The translations under genes and the position numbers were made by a program. 6,249 nucleotides of DNA. Origin: an uncultured Collinsella sp. (lineage in GTDB: Bacteria; Actinomycetota; Coriobacteriia; Coriobacteriales; Coriobacteriaceae). The DNA lies in contig CABSBK010000073.1 of NCBI GenBank assembly GCA_902475865.1, positions 1-6,249 of the forward strand, given 5' to 3'. The notes beneath the pieces were generated by a model, which was not told where the DNA came from, did not search any database, and saw only the letters and a list, made by a program, of their open reading frames with translations. Positions 1 through 5,610 of this stretch are shown in pieces (the stretch's first letter is position 1; every line of letters starts with the position of its first letter).

Positions 1-1160
1 CTCTGAAGCTTTTCATTCTGCTCTCGAAGCAAATCGATGGCCGATACAATGCGCGCGTCAATTTCCTTGGAACCTGTCGACGTGTCATTGGCGAGAATCT
101 CCAAGTGCCCGATAACGGCCTTATTGTGGTCGATCGTCGCTTGAAGAGACTCGAGCGAGTTGTCGATACGGGTGGTCGTAGATGTGACCGCGCCCGTCAG
201 CTTGCCGATGGCAGCGTTCGCAGAGGCCGACGTCTTGGTGAGCGCAAGGCTGCCTTCCGAGAGCGCCTTGGAGAGCGAGGCGACAGAGTTGCCCGCCGTG
301 GCGCGAGCCTCGCCCAGCAGGTCGTTGCCCTGGGAGATCGCCTGCGTCAGCGACGGTGCCTGGCCTTGCAAGCCGGCAAGTGCCGCATCAGCCGAGGCGA
401 TAGCGCCACTCGTCTTATCGATGGCGGCATTCATATCGCCAATCGAATCGCGCACCTCGCCCAAGGTGTCGGACGCCTCGGACACCGAACTTGCCAGCGA
501 GTCCTGAGTCTGGGTTGCCTTGTCCTTTAAATCGACACCGGCATCCTTGGCGATACCGGCAACGGTCTCGCCCACCGTGGAGACAAATTCCGAGTTGATC
601 TGCTCCTCGATGGTGTTTGCACCGGTGTCGGTAACCTTGGGCGCAATAGCGCTCTTCTTCTCATTGACGTAGTACGTAAGCTTGGGCTGATGGTAGTTGC
701 CGTCGAGCATCGAAACCAGGTTATCCGAGAAGTTCTTGGGAATCACGATAGCGGCATAGTACTCGCCGCTCTCGACGCCCTCCTTGGCATCGGCCGTCGA
801 GTCGACGAACGTCCAGCCCAACTGATGATTCTCCTTGAGCTGGTCGACCACTTTGTCGCCAGCGTTGAGCTCACCCACCAAGTCGTTTTGGGAGGCTAGA
901 TGGGGGTTGGCGATAGGAGTCTTAATGCCCTGGGTGTTTCCATACGGATCCCAGTTTGCCACGATGTTATACCAGGCATACAGCGAGGGAATAACGCACA
1001 CGCCTAGGGTAACCACCAGGGCGACGGGGTTCACAAGCAGTCGCTTAATGTCGCGCTTAAATATCGCAAAGGACACCTTTGCATTGGATAGTTTGCTGCC
1101 GAGACTCACGCTTGGACCATCCATCCTGTCGTTAAATCGAATCGTACTATCGACAACCAT
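1..1160 (-). CDS. YhgE/Pip family membrane protein, N-terminal 386 residues (3' end outside window)
   Basis: My own translation of the minus strand from ATG 1160 stays open to the left edge. After a polar lead of about 30 residues comes IFKRDIKRLLVNPVALVV (33-50), then the first membrane segment (about 44-66) ending in IPSLYAWYNI, and then ANWDPYGNTQGIK (68-80). This is the diagnostic start of YhgE/Pip proteins (phage-infection-protein, ABC-2-like permease fold). A conserved outer domain follows, with GDKVVDQLKEN (101-111), LGWTFVD (114-120) and YYAAIVIPKNFS (134-145). From about residue 200 a long Ser/Ala-rich, helix-prone stretch runs to the edge and is probably extracellular. The remaining C-terminal membrane segments are not in view. 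In this family the role is export or envelope-related but mostly uncharacterised; YueB and Pip are known as phage receptors. The start is uncertain: ATG 1160 lacks a clear Shine-Dalgarno, and GTG 1109 or GTG 1076 are alternatives. An in-frame TGA lies eight codons upstream. The family call is firm; the substrate is unknown. Confidence 0.9.
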   Translation of the reverse strand, partial: MVVDSTIRFNDRMDGPSVSLGSKLSNAKVSFAIFKRDIKRLLVNPVALVVTLGVCVIPSLYAWYNIVANWDPYGNTQGIKTPIANPHLASQNDLVGELNAGDKVVDQLKENHQLGWTFVDSTADAKEGVESGEYYAAIVIPKNFSDNLVSMLDGNYHQPKLTYYVNEKKSAIAPKVTDTGANTIEEQINSEFVSTVGETVAGIAKDAGVDLKDKATQTQDSLASSVSEASDTLGEVRDSIGDMNAAIDKTSGAIASADAALAGLQGQAPSLTQAISQGNDLLGEARATAGNSVASLSKALSEGSLALTKTSASANAAIGKLTGAVTSTTTRIDNSLESLQATIDHNKAVIGHLEILANDTSTGSKEIDARIVSAIDLLREQNEKLQ

Positions 1161-1215
1161 TGTAGTAGGCGCTTTAACGTCTCAAAGCACAATGGTGTTG
1201 AGTTTTGCGGGTAGC

Positions 1216-1224
1216 AATATACTA
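1216..1224 (-). promoter_or_regulatory. Candidate -10 region for the YhgE/Pip gene
   Basis: On the minus strand this reads TAGTATATT, which contains TATATT, a good -10 match, about 55 bases before the ATG. The hexamer 17 bases further upstream, TGTACG, is a poor -35. It falls inside the palindrome at 1240-1251, so an activator or repressor could set its use. An alternative -10, GATACT at 1252-1257, has TTGTGA 15 bases upstream of it and would put the palindrome at the start site. No transcript data support either. Confidence 0.3.
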
Positions 1225-1239
1225 CGAAGATGAGTTAAC

Positions 1240-1251
1240 GTACAGTTGTAC
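1240..1251. promoter_or_regulatory. Palindromic operator candidate upstream of the YhgE/Pip gene
   Basis: GTACA-gt-TGTAC is a perfect 5+5 inverted repeat about 80 bases before the start codon, over the -35 position of the better -10 candidate. On the plus strand it also forms a direct repeat, TACAGT-tg-TACAGT (1241-1254). Short palindromes of this shape are typical of TetR-type repressor operators. YhgE/Pip genes are often found near TetR regulators, but none is in the window, so the regulator is inference. Confidence 0.4.
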
Positions 1252-1298
1252 AGTATCTTAAATTTCAGCAGGTCACAAAACCACAACCCGCACAAATA

Positions 1299-1327
1299 AA
1301 TGATCCCTTGGGGACGGAGGGATCATT
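1299..1327 (-). terminator. Stem-loop, probable intrinsic terminator downstream of htpG
   Basis: AATGATCCCT (1299-1308) pairs with AGGGATCATT (1318-1327) around a 9-base loop. This is a perfect 10-bp stem. Read on the minus strand, the stem is followed by TATTTG, a short U-rich run, consistent with an intrinsic terminator for htpG transcripts and with insulating the YhgE/Pip promoter. The loop contains GGGGACGG, a motif that reappears near other gene ends in this window, so the element could also be a copy of a dispersed repeat. Confidence 0.55.
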
Positions 1328-1335
1328 CAAAAGGA

Positions 1336-1405
1336 AACGAGAGTGGAAAATCTCCCACTTCAAGCCCGCATTCGAGCCAAAAGTGGGAGATTATCCACTC
1401 TCGTT
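1336..1405. repeat. 70-bp near-perfect palindrome (25-bp stem, 20-base loop) after htpG
   Basis: Arm 1336-1360 pairs with arm 1381-1405: 24 of 25 positions match, with one A/A mismatch (1348 against 1393). The loop 1361-1380 is unrelated sequence. It starts 31 bases past the htpG stop codon and is followed on the minus strand by TCCTTTTG, so it could act as an RNA 3'-end stabiliser or first terminator of htpG. Its length and near-perfect symmetry exceed those of ordinary intrinsic terminators and suggest a dispersed palindromic (REP or MITE-like) repeat. Copy number cannot be judged here. Confidence 0.8.
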
Positions 1406-1435
1406 CTAATCTAGTTACGGTGCCGTATCCCCGAA

Positions 1436-3460
1436 CTACATCAAGTTGCAAACAGCTGCTGCGAAGGCAACGGGATCCTCGGGGAGGATGCCCTCGACCA
1501 GCAGGGCCTGATCGTAGAGCAAGCCGGAGTACTGCTTGATCTTGTCGGCGTCGCCTGCCTTCTGGGCAGCGACAAGCTTGTCGAAGACCGGGTGCTTGGC
1601 GTTGAGCTCGAGCACGCGCTGGCTCTTGGGCATACCGTCGGGCGCGCCCTCGGGACCCTTCTGGAGCACCTTCTCCATCTCGAGCGAAAGCGGGCCCTCG
1701 GTGGTGATGCAAGCGGGGGCATCGGTCAGGCGCGCGGAGACGGCAACTTTCTCGACCTTGTCACCGAGCGCCTCCTTCATAGCGCTAAAGAGGTCCTCGT
1801 TTTCCTTGGTGGCGTCCTCGGCCTCCTTCTTCTCGTCCTCGGTCGCCAGGTCAAGATCACCGGTCGCGACGTTCTTGAGCTCCAGATGACGATCCTCGAC
1901 CTCGGGCTCGGCACCGTCGGCCACAGCCTTCTCGGCAGCCTCGCGGGCAGCATCGTCCTCGTAGATCTTGGGCATATCGGCGGCAACGTACTCACGCATA
2001 GCCTGGAACGTGAACTCATCCACATCCTGCGTCAGCAGCAGCACGTCATAGCCGCGGTCGAGCACGCCCTTTACCACGGGCATCTTGGCCAGACGCTCAC
2101 GCGAGTCGCCGGCAGCGTAGTAGATGGCCTTCTGATCCTCGGGCATGCCCTTGGCATACTCGGCCAGGGTAATCATCTTCTGCTCCTTGGCAGACCAGAA
2201 CAGCAGCAGGTCGGCAAGCTCATCGGCCTTCATGCCATAGCTCGAGTAGATGCCGTACTTAAGGCCGCGGCCAAAGTTCTCAAAGAACTTCTCGTAGGCC
2301 TCGCGGTCGTTGTCGCGCATATCCTCAAGGTCGGCGGTAATCTTCTTTTCCACACGCTTGGCGATGGCCTTGAGCTGACGGTTCTGCTGCAGCGTCTCGC
2401 GCGAGATGTTGAGCGACACGTCGGCGGAATCCACGACGCCGCGGACAAAGTTGTAGTAGTCGGGCAGCAGGTCGTCGCACTTCTCCATGATCAGGACGTT
2501 GGAGCTGTAGAGCGACAGACCCTTCTCGTAGTCCTTGCTGTACAGATCGAACGGGGCGCGGCCCGGCACAAACAGCAGTGCGTCGTACTCGAGCGTGCCC
2601 TCGGCATGGAAGCTGATGGTGCGCGCCGGATCGTCAAAGTCGTGGAACGTGGACTTGTAGAACTCGTCGTAGTCCTTCTGCTCGACATCGGAGCTGCGCT
2701 TTTTCCAGATCGGCGTCATGGAGTTGACGGTCTCAAGCTCCTGGTAGTCCTCGTACTCGGGCTTGTAATCGTCGCCGGCGTCCTCGGGCTTGGGTTTCTG
2801 GCGGCTCTTGCTCACCATCATCTGAATCGGGTAGCGCACATAGTTGCTGTACTGCTGAATCAGGCTCTTGAGGCCCCACTCGGTCAGGAAGCGATCGTAG
2901 GTCTCGGCCTCGCCGTCGGCGTCGAGCTTCTCGTTCTCGCGCAGCGTCAGGATGACATCGGTACCGTGCTCGGCGCGCTCGCCGTCCTCGATGGTGTAAC
3001 CCTCAAGACCGTCGGACTCCCAAACGTGGGCGGTATCCTCGCCATAAGCGCGGCTGACGACCTTCACGTGGCTGGCGACCATAAAGGCGGAGTAGAAACC
3101 AACGCCAAACTGACCGATGATGTCGACATCGGAGCCCTGCTGCTCGGCGTTCTCGGTCTTAAACTCCTCGGAGCCGGAATGGGCGATGGTGCCCAAGTTG
3201 CGCTCGAGCTCCTCGGCGGTCATGCCGATACCGTTATCCGAGATGGTAATGGTGCGGGCGTCTTTATCAAAGGAGACGCGAATGGCCAGGTCGCCCTGGT
3301 CGATCTTGACGCTCGGGTCCTGCAGGCTCTTAAAGTTGAGCTTGTCGACGGCGTCGCTCGCGTTAGAGATAAGCTCGCGCAGGAAGATTTCCTTATTGGT
3401 GTAGATGGAGTTGATCATGAGGTCGAGCAGTTTTTTGCTCTCGGTCTTAAATTGACGCAT
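1436..3460 (-). CDS. htpG: HtpG, bacterial Hsp90 molecular chaperone
   Basis: This is a 674-residue cytosolic ATP-dependent dimeric chaperone that helps fold and remodel client proteins. The N-terminal GHKL ATPase domain shows FLRELISNASDA (26-37, with the catalytic Glu at 29 and nucleotide-binding Asn at 33), DNGIGM (75-80), GTIAHSG (90-96) and the lid motif GQFGVGFYSAFMVA (116-129). The middle domain carries SRETLQQN (353-360), whose Arg354 matches the ATP-sensing arginine of the family. The C-terminal dimerisation domain ends near QALLVEGILPEDP (651-663), with no eukaryotic MEEVD tail. It is about 50 residues longer than the E. coli protein, largely because of a highly charged stretch at about 500-555. 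ATG 3460 is supported by AAAGGA at 3467-3472, six bases upstream, and by homology of the first residues (MRQFKTESKKLLDL). It has its own leader and probable promoter. No truncation or frameshift is seen. Confidence 0.98.
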   Translation of the reverse strand: MRQFKTESKKLLDLMINSIYTNKEIFLRELISNASDAVDKLNFKSLQDPSVKIDQGDLAIRVSFDKDARTITISDNGIGMTAEELERNLGTIAHSGSEEFKTENAEQQGSDVDIIGQFGVGFYSAFMVASHVKVVSRAYGEDTAHVWESDGLEGYTIEDGERAEHGTDVILTLRENEKLDADGEAETYDRFLTEWGLKSLIQQYSNYVRYPIQMMVSKSRQKPKPEDAGDDYKPEYEDYQELETVNSMTPIWKKRSSDVEQKDYDEFYKSTFHDFDDPARTISFHAEGTLEYDALLFVPGRAPFDLYSKDYEKGLSLYSSNVLIMEKCDDLLPDYYNFVRGVVDSADVSLNISRETLQQNRQLKAIAKRVEKKITADLEDMRDNDREAYEKFFENFGRGLKYGIYSSYGMKADELADLLLFWSAKEQKMITLAEYAKGMPEDQKAIYYAAGDSRERLAKMPVVKGVLDRGYDVLLLTQDVDEFTFQAMREYVAADMPKIYEDDAAREAAEKAVADGAEPEVEDRHLELKNVATGDLDLATEDEKKEAEDATKENEDLFSAMKEALGDKVEKVAVSARLTDAPACITTEGPLSLEMEKVLQKGPEGAPDGMPKSQRVLELNAKHPVFDKLVAAQKAGDADKIKQYSGLLYDQALLVEGILPEDPVAFAAAVCNLM

Positions 3461-3484
3461 GTGCAGTCCTTTCGCGCTACCCCT

Positions 3485-3525
3485 GTCCGCAAAAACGGCC
3501 CGGTCGCCCGAGCCGAATCGCAGAC
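3485..3525 (-). promoter_or_regulatory. Foldable htpG leader with terminator-like hairpin
   Basis: On the minus-strand RNA, CGGCUCGG (3515-3508) pairs with CCGGGCCG (3503-3496), with one U-G wobble, closed by a GCGA tetraloop of the stable GNRA class, and is followed directly by UUUUU (3495-3491). This is the layout of an intrinsic terminator. An outer stem, GUCUGCGA (3525-3518) with UUGCGGAC (3492-3485), brackets it. On the plus strand the wobble becomes a C/A mismatch, so the fold favours the minus strand. The structure lies between the best promoter candidate (about 3550) and the htpG start, so it may attenuate htpG. It could alternatively end read-through from the genes upstream. Regulation is inferred, not shown. 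Confidence 0.5.
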
Positions 3526-3546
3526 CTGCTATGTTCAGACTTAGAT

Positions 3547-3575
3547 TTTATAACCCATTAGCGCGCATATATACA
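3547..3575 (-). promoter_or_regulatory. htpG: Candidate htpG promoter
   Basis: Minus strand: TATAAA (3552-3547) is a good -10, and 17 bases upstream lies TGTATA (3575-3570), a weak -35 (three of six matches to TTGACA). The stretch is markedly AT-rich against a GC-rich background. It would give a leader of about 80 bases. No CIRCE (HrcA) or HAIR (HspR) heat-shock operator is visible around it. Confidence 0.45.
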
Positions 3576-3598
3576 TACGGAATCGAAAAACTGTATGT
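3573..3598. promoter_or_regulatory. Spaced inverted repeat upstream of the htpG promoter
   Basis: ACATAC (3573-3578) and GTATGT (3593-3598) are a perfect 6-bp inverted repeat with a 14-base spacer. It overlaps and lies just upstream of the weak -35 hexamer, a position suited to an activator or repressor. Six-base arms can arise by chance, so this is tentative. Confidence 0.3.
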
Positions 3599-3624
3599 CT
3601 AAGCGCTCCGATGCGCCAATTGCC

Positions 3625-3671
3625 AAGGAGCGTCCCCAACTGCCGGCAGAAAAGGAACGTCCCTATCTGCC
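3625..3671. repeat. Two-copy direct repeat overlapping the end of the acetyltransferase gene
   Basis: AAGGAGCGTCCCCAACTGCC (3625-3644) and AAGGAACGTCCCTATCTGCC (3652-3671) match at 17 of 20 positions with a 27-base period. Between them sits the perfect palindrome CTGCCGGCAG (3640-3649). Copy two contains the stop codon of the acetyltransferase gene (3663-3665), so the repeat supplies the last residues of that protein. It may belong to a dispersed repeat family with a GGGAC core. Two units without a longer spacer rule out a CRISPR array. Confidence 0.65.
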
Positions 3672-4163
3672 ATCTACGCGCTTGGCCATCCAGACATGGG
3701 GCTGGCCCTCGTCTTCGTAATCTACCGGGGCAATTTGCGTGTAGCCCGCCTTTGCATAGAGCGGCAACACGTATTCCTGCGCATGCAGCTTAATAAGCTT
3801 AGCGCCGGCATCGCGTGCACACGAAGCACTGGCCTCGACGATCGCACTCGCCAGTCCGCGACGACGCATAGCCGGCAGCACGGCGACGCGCCCCATAATG
3901 TAGGTCTCCCCCGCCGCAACGCCTTCGTCCATGTCGCATGCCGGCAACACCGGGGCCTCTGCGTCAGCCACGCGCTCAAGCTCTTCGGGAAACACGCGCG
4001 AGCAACCGGCAAGCTCGCCGTCTACATAGAGCGTCACATGAATGCAGTTTGGATCCTCGTCGATAGCGTCGAACTCATTCTCGTATCCCTGCTCGTCTAT
4101 AAAAACGACGCGGCGCACCAACGCCGCGTCATCAAAGCATCCCGTCTTAAGTTGGATATCCAT
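3663..4163 (-). CDS. GNAT family N-acetyltransferase
   Basis: This is a 166-residue protein starting MDIQLKTG. It has the GNAT layout: an N-terminal VRRVVFIDEQGYENEFDAID segment, a central beta-strand pair (IHVTLYVDGELAGCSRVFP), then GETYIMGRVAVLP leading into RRRGLASAIVEA, the acetyl-CoA pyrophosphate-binding motif (R/Q-x-x-G-x-G/A type). After that come KLHAQEYVLPLYAKAGY and a typical C-terminal strand. The FIDEQG-FDAIDED pattern resembles the ElaA/YjcF-like branch, whose substrates are mostly unknown. It should transfer acetyl from acetyl-CoA to an amine in the cytosol. I place the start at ATG 4163 because AAAGGG stands five bases before it; ATG 4181, six codons earlier, has no ribosome site. 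The gene follows the CpsB-type gene by 39 bp on the same strand without a clear terminator, so co-transcription is possible but a role in capsule synthesis is not shown. The stop codon lies inside a repeat. Confidence 0.88.
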   Translation of the reverse strand: MDIQLKTGCFDDAALVRRVVFIDEQGYENEFDAIDEDPNCIHVTLYVDGELAGCSRVFPEELERVADAEAPVLPACDMDEGVAAGETYIMGRVAVLPAMRRRGLASAIVEASASCARDAGAKLIKLHAQEYVLPLYAKAGYTQIAPVDYEDEGQPHVWMAKRVDGR

Positions 4164-4168
4164 GGCTG

Positions 4169-4174
4169 CCCTTT
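4169..4174 (-). promoter_or_regulatory. Ribosome binding site fixing the acetyltransferase start
   Basis: AAAGGG on the minus strand lies five bases before ATG 4163. It falls inside the reading frame of the upstream alternative ATG 4181, which has no Shine-Dalgarno, so it argues for the shorter protein. Confidence 0.7.
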
Positions 4175-4202
4175 CATTCAATGCGAACGTTAGGGACAGA
4201 TA

Positions 4203-4853
4203 TTAGCGAAAATGAGCTCCGCGCACGCTAAACTTCGCGCGAGCCTTCGCCAGGCAGTCGTAATGACCCACGTTATGGGCATCGCTCGCGATGAAGCTGT
4301 ACAGGTTCTGATCGAACAGGCGCTGTGCCGGCTTTTTCTCGCGACCAAATCGACCGCCGGCAATAAAGTCCGCCGAAGCCTGCAGCTTGCATCCCATATC
4401 GACCAGGCGCTCCGCCACGCTTACATCCTTTTGAACCGCACGATAGCGCTCAGGATGAGCGATGATCACCTGGTAGCCACGGCACTGCAAATCGTAAATC
4501 GTGTTCTCGTACTCTCTAAACGCATACGCATCGGCATGCGTCGAAAGCTCGAGCAGAAACTCGTTGGTTCCATCGAAATGCAAGTGCTCCGCGGCATCGA
4601 TACCAAGCTCAACGAGCTTTCGATGGTTGACCTCGAAGCCCATCTGGAGCGGAAAACCGTCAGCGTTATCGCGCAGCAGCTCAAAGGCATCCCACATCTT
4701 GTCGTAATCAAAATAGGGATCACGACAGTGCGGGGTGCAAACGATTCTGGTTACACCGGCCTGCTTGGCAGCCTCGAGCATCGCCAAGCTCTCATCGAGA
4801 TCGGCGGCGCCGTCGTCTACACCCGGCAAGATATGGCAATGAATGTCACGCAT
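4203..4853 (-). CDS. CpsB/YwqE-type protein-tyrosine phosphatase (PHP domain)
   Basis: This is a 216-residue metal-dependent phosphatase of the PHP superfamily that removes phosphate from the tyrosine-rich tail of the partner kinase and so tunes capsule or exopolysaccharide output. Metal ligands are visible in order: DIHCHILPGVDDG (3-15, with His5 and His7), CTPH (His42), GFEVN (Glu74), AHPERY (His133) and SDAHN (Asp191, His193). It is cytosolic with no membrane segment. ATG 4853 is 17 bp after the kinase stop, with AAGG at 4861-4864, seven bases upstream, so it is almost certainly translated from the same message as the kinase. The protein ends 21 residues after SDAHN, whereas many family members continue 40-60 residues to a helix with an FxxNP-type motif. 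It is therefore short at the C-terminus, but all catalytic residues are present and it should be active. Family membership is firm; I withhold a specific symbol because naming differs between lineages. Confidence 0.93.
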   Translation of the reverse strand: MRDIHCHILPGVDDGAADLDESLAMLEAAKQAGVTRIVCTPHCRDPYFDYDKMWDAFELLRDNADGFPLQMGFEVNHRKLVELGIDAAEHLHFDGTNEFLLELSTHADAYAFREYENTIYDLQCRGYQVIIAHPERYRAVQKDVSVAERLVDMGCKLQASADFIAGGRFGREKKPAQRLFDQNLYSFIASDAHNVGHYDCLAKARAKFSVRGAHFR

Positions 4854-4870
4854 AGGTCAGCCTTAATCAA

Positions 4871-5608
4871 CTAAACGTTTGCTCGGTTGGTGAAGATGCC
4901 CTTTTTGGAAGTCCCCTGATCGTCGGAGCCCTTCTTCACCTTCTTACCGTCCTTGGTGTAGTAGGAGTAGTAGTACTCGCTGGTCTCGGTCTCGCAGTAG
5001 TTCATAACGGTACCGATGAGCTTGACCTTCTCGGACTTCTTAAGCTGACCGATGGCGTTGAGCGCCTCCTCGCGCTTGGTGAAATCCTCACGCACGACAA
5101 AAAGCGCACCGTCGGTCAGACTTGCGATCTCGGCAGCATCGATGAAGGTGCCGACCGGGGGAGCATCAAAGATGACGTACTGGAACTTGGCGGACAGTGC
5201 CTTTACCAGCTTGGCAAAGCGGTGAGAGACGATGATGTCGGCAGGATTGGGAATATGCGGCTCGGCATCGAGGAAGTAGAAGTTCTTCTGACCCGTCTCG
5301 ACAATCGCCTGGTCAATAGAAACCTGCTCGGAAAGGACTGCATAGAGTCCGCCGCGGGAGCGGACGCCGAGCATATCGGCAAGGGATCTGCGACGCATAT
5401 CAGCCTCGACCAGCAGGACGCTCTTGCCGCTGGTGGCGATAGCCTGGGCAAGGTTGATGGAAACCGTAGACTTGCCCTCGTTGGGAATCGAGGACGTGAC
5501 GGTAATGGTGCGAATGGGGTCGTCCACGCTCGCAAAGCGGATGTTGGCCAGAAGGGTCTTGGCGGCATTCTGTACAACGAGCTTATCGGTGTTCTTTGCC
5601 TTAGCCAT
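4871..5608 (-). CDS. CpsD/CapB-type bacterial tyrosine kinase
   Basis: This is a 245-residue cytoplasmic BY-kinase with a P-loop ATPase fold. Walker A is SSIPNEGKST (39-48), Walker A' is VLLVEADMRRRS (64-75), with Glu-Ala-Asp in place of the common Asp-Ala-Asp, and Walker B is YVIFDAPPVG (144-153). The C-terminal tail has the autophosphorylation cluster SEYYYSYY (210-217, five tyrosines), followed by a Lys-rich end. In this family the kinase is activated by the cytosolic end of a Wzz-like partner, autophosphorylates the tyrosine cluster, and controls polymer assembly; the CpsB-type phosphatase encoded next reverses this. The N-terminal segment, NAAKTLLANIRF (14-25), stands where many relatives have EAYRxLRTNI. 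The start codon is two bases past the stop of the Wzz gene, with AAAGGTGG inside the end of that gene. Kinase and Wzz are separate polypeptides, as in Firmicutes, unlike the fused proteobacterial Wzc. Confidence 0.94.
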   Translation of the reverse strand: MAKAKNTDKLVVQNAAKTLLANIRFASVDDPIRTITVTSSIPNEGKSTVSINLAQAIATSGKSVLLVEADMRRRSLADMLGVRSRGGLYAVLSEQVSIDQAIVETGQKNFYFLDAEPHIPNPADIIVSHRFAKLVKALSAKFQYVIFDAPPVGTFIDAAEIASLTDGALFVVREDFTKREEALNAIGQLKKSEKVKLIGTVMNYCETETSEYYYSYYTKDGKKVKKGSDDQGTSKKGIFTNRANV

Positions 5609-5610
5609 GC

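Noticed and set aside
105..530. Plus-strand open frames over the YhgE/Pip coding region (also 160-507 and 690-1233)
   Set aside because: They lie opposite the YhgE/Pip frame, which has clear family motifs. Their products are Arg/Ser-rich with no recognisable domain and no convincing ribosome site.
1171..1188. Small hairpin GCTTT/AAAGC just before the YhgE/Pip start
   Set aside because: A five-base stem with an eight-base loop, mostly A/T pairs, is likely by chance and too weak for a regulatory claim.
1361..1380. tRNA-like T-loop motif (TTCGAGCC) in the palindrome loop
   Set aside because: No cloverleaf can be built around it; there is no acceptor stem, D-arm or anticodon arm.
1592..3544. 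650-codon open frame on the plus strand antisense to htpG
   Set aside because: It mirrors htpG almost end to end, and its composition (Leu/Val/Gly/His-rich with no domain) is what the complement of GC-rich codons with biased third positions yields. htpG itself has every family motif.
3625..3671. Possible CRISPR or attachment site
   Set aside because: There are only two units with a 7-base gap and three mismatches. No cas genes, integrase or tRNA are nearby.
4212..4874. 220-codon plus-strand open frame opposite the phosphatase gene
   Set aside because: The minus-strand frame carries all PHP metal-binding motifs; the plus frame has none and is a shadow.
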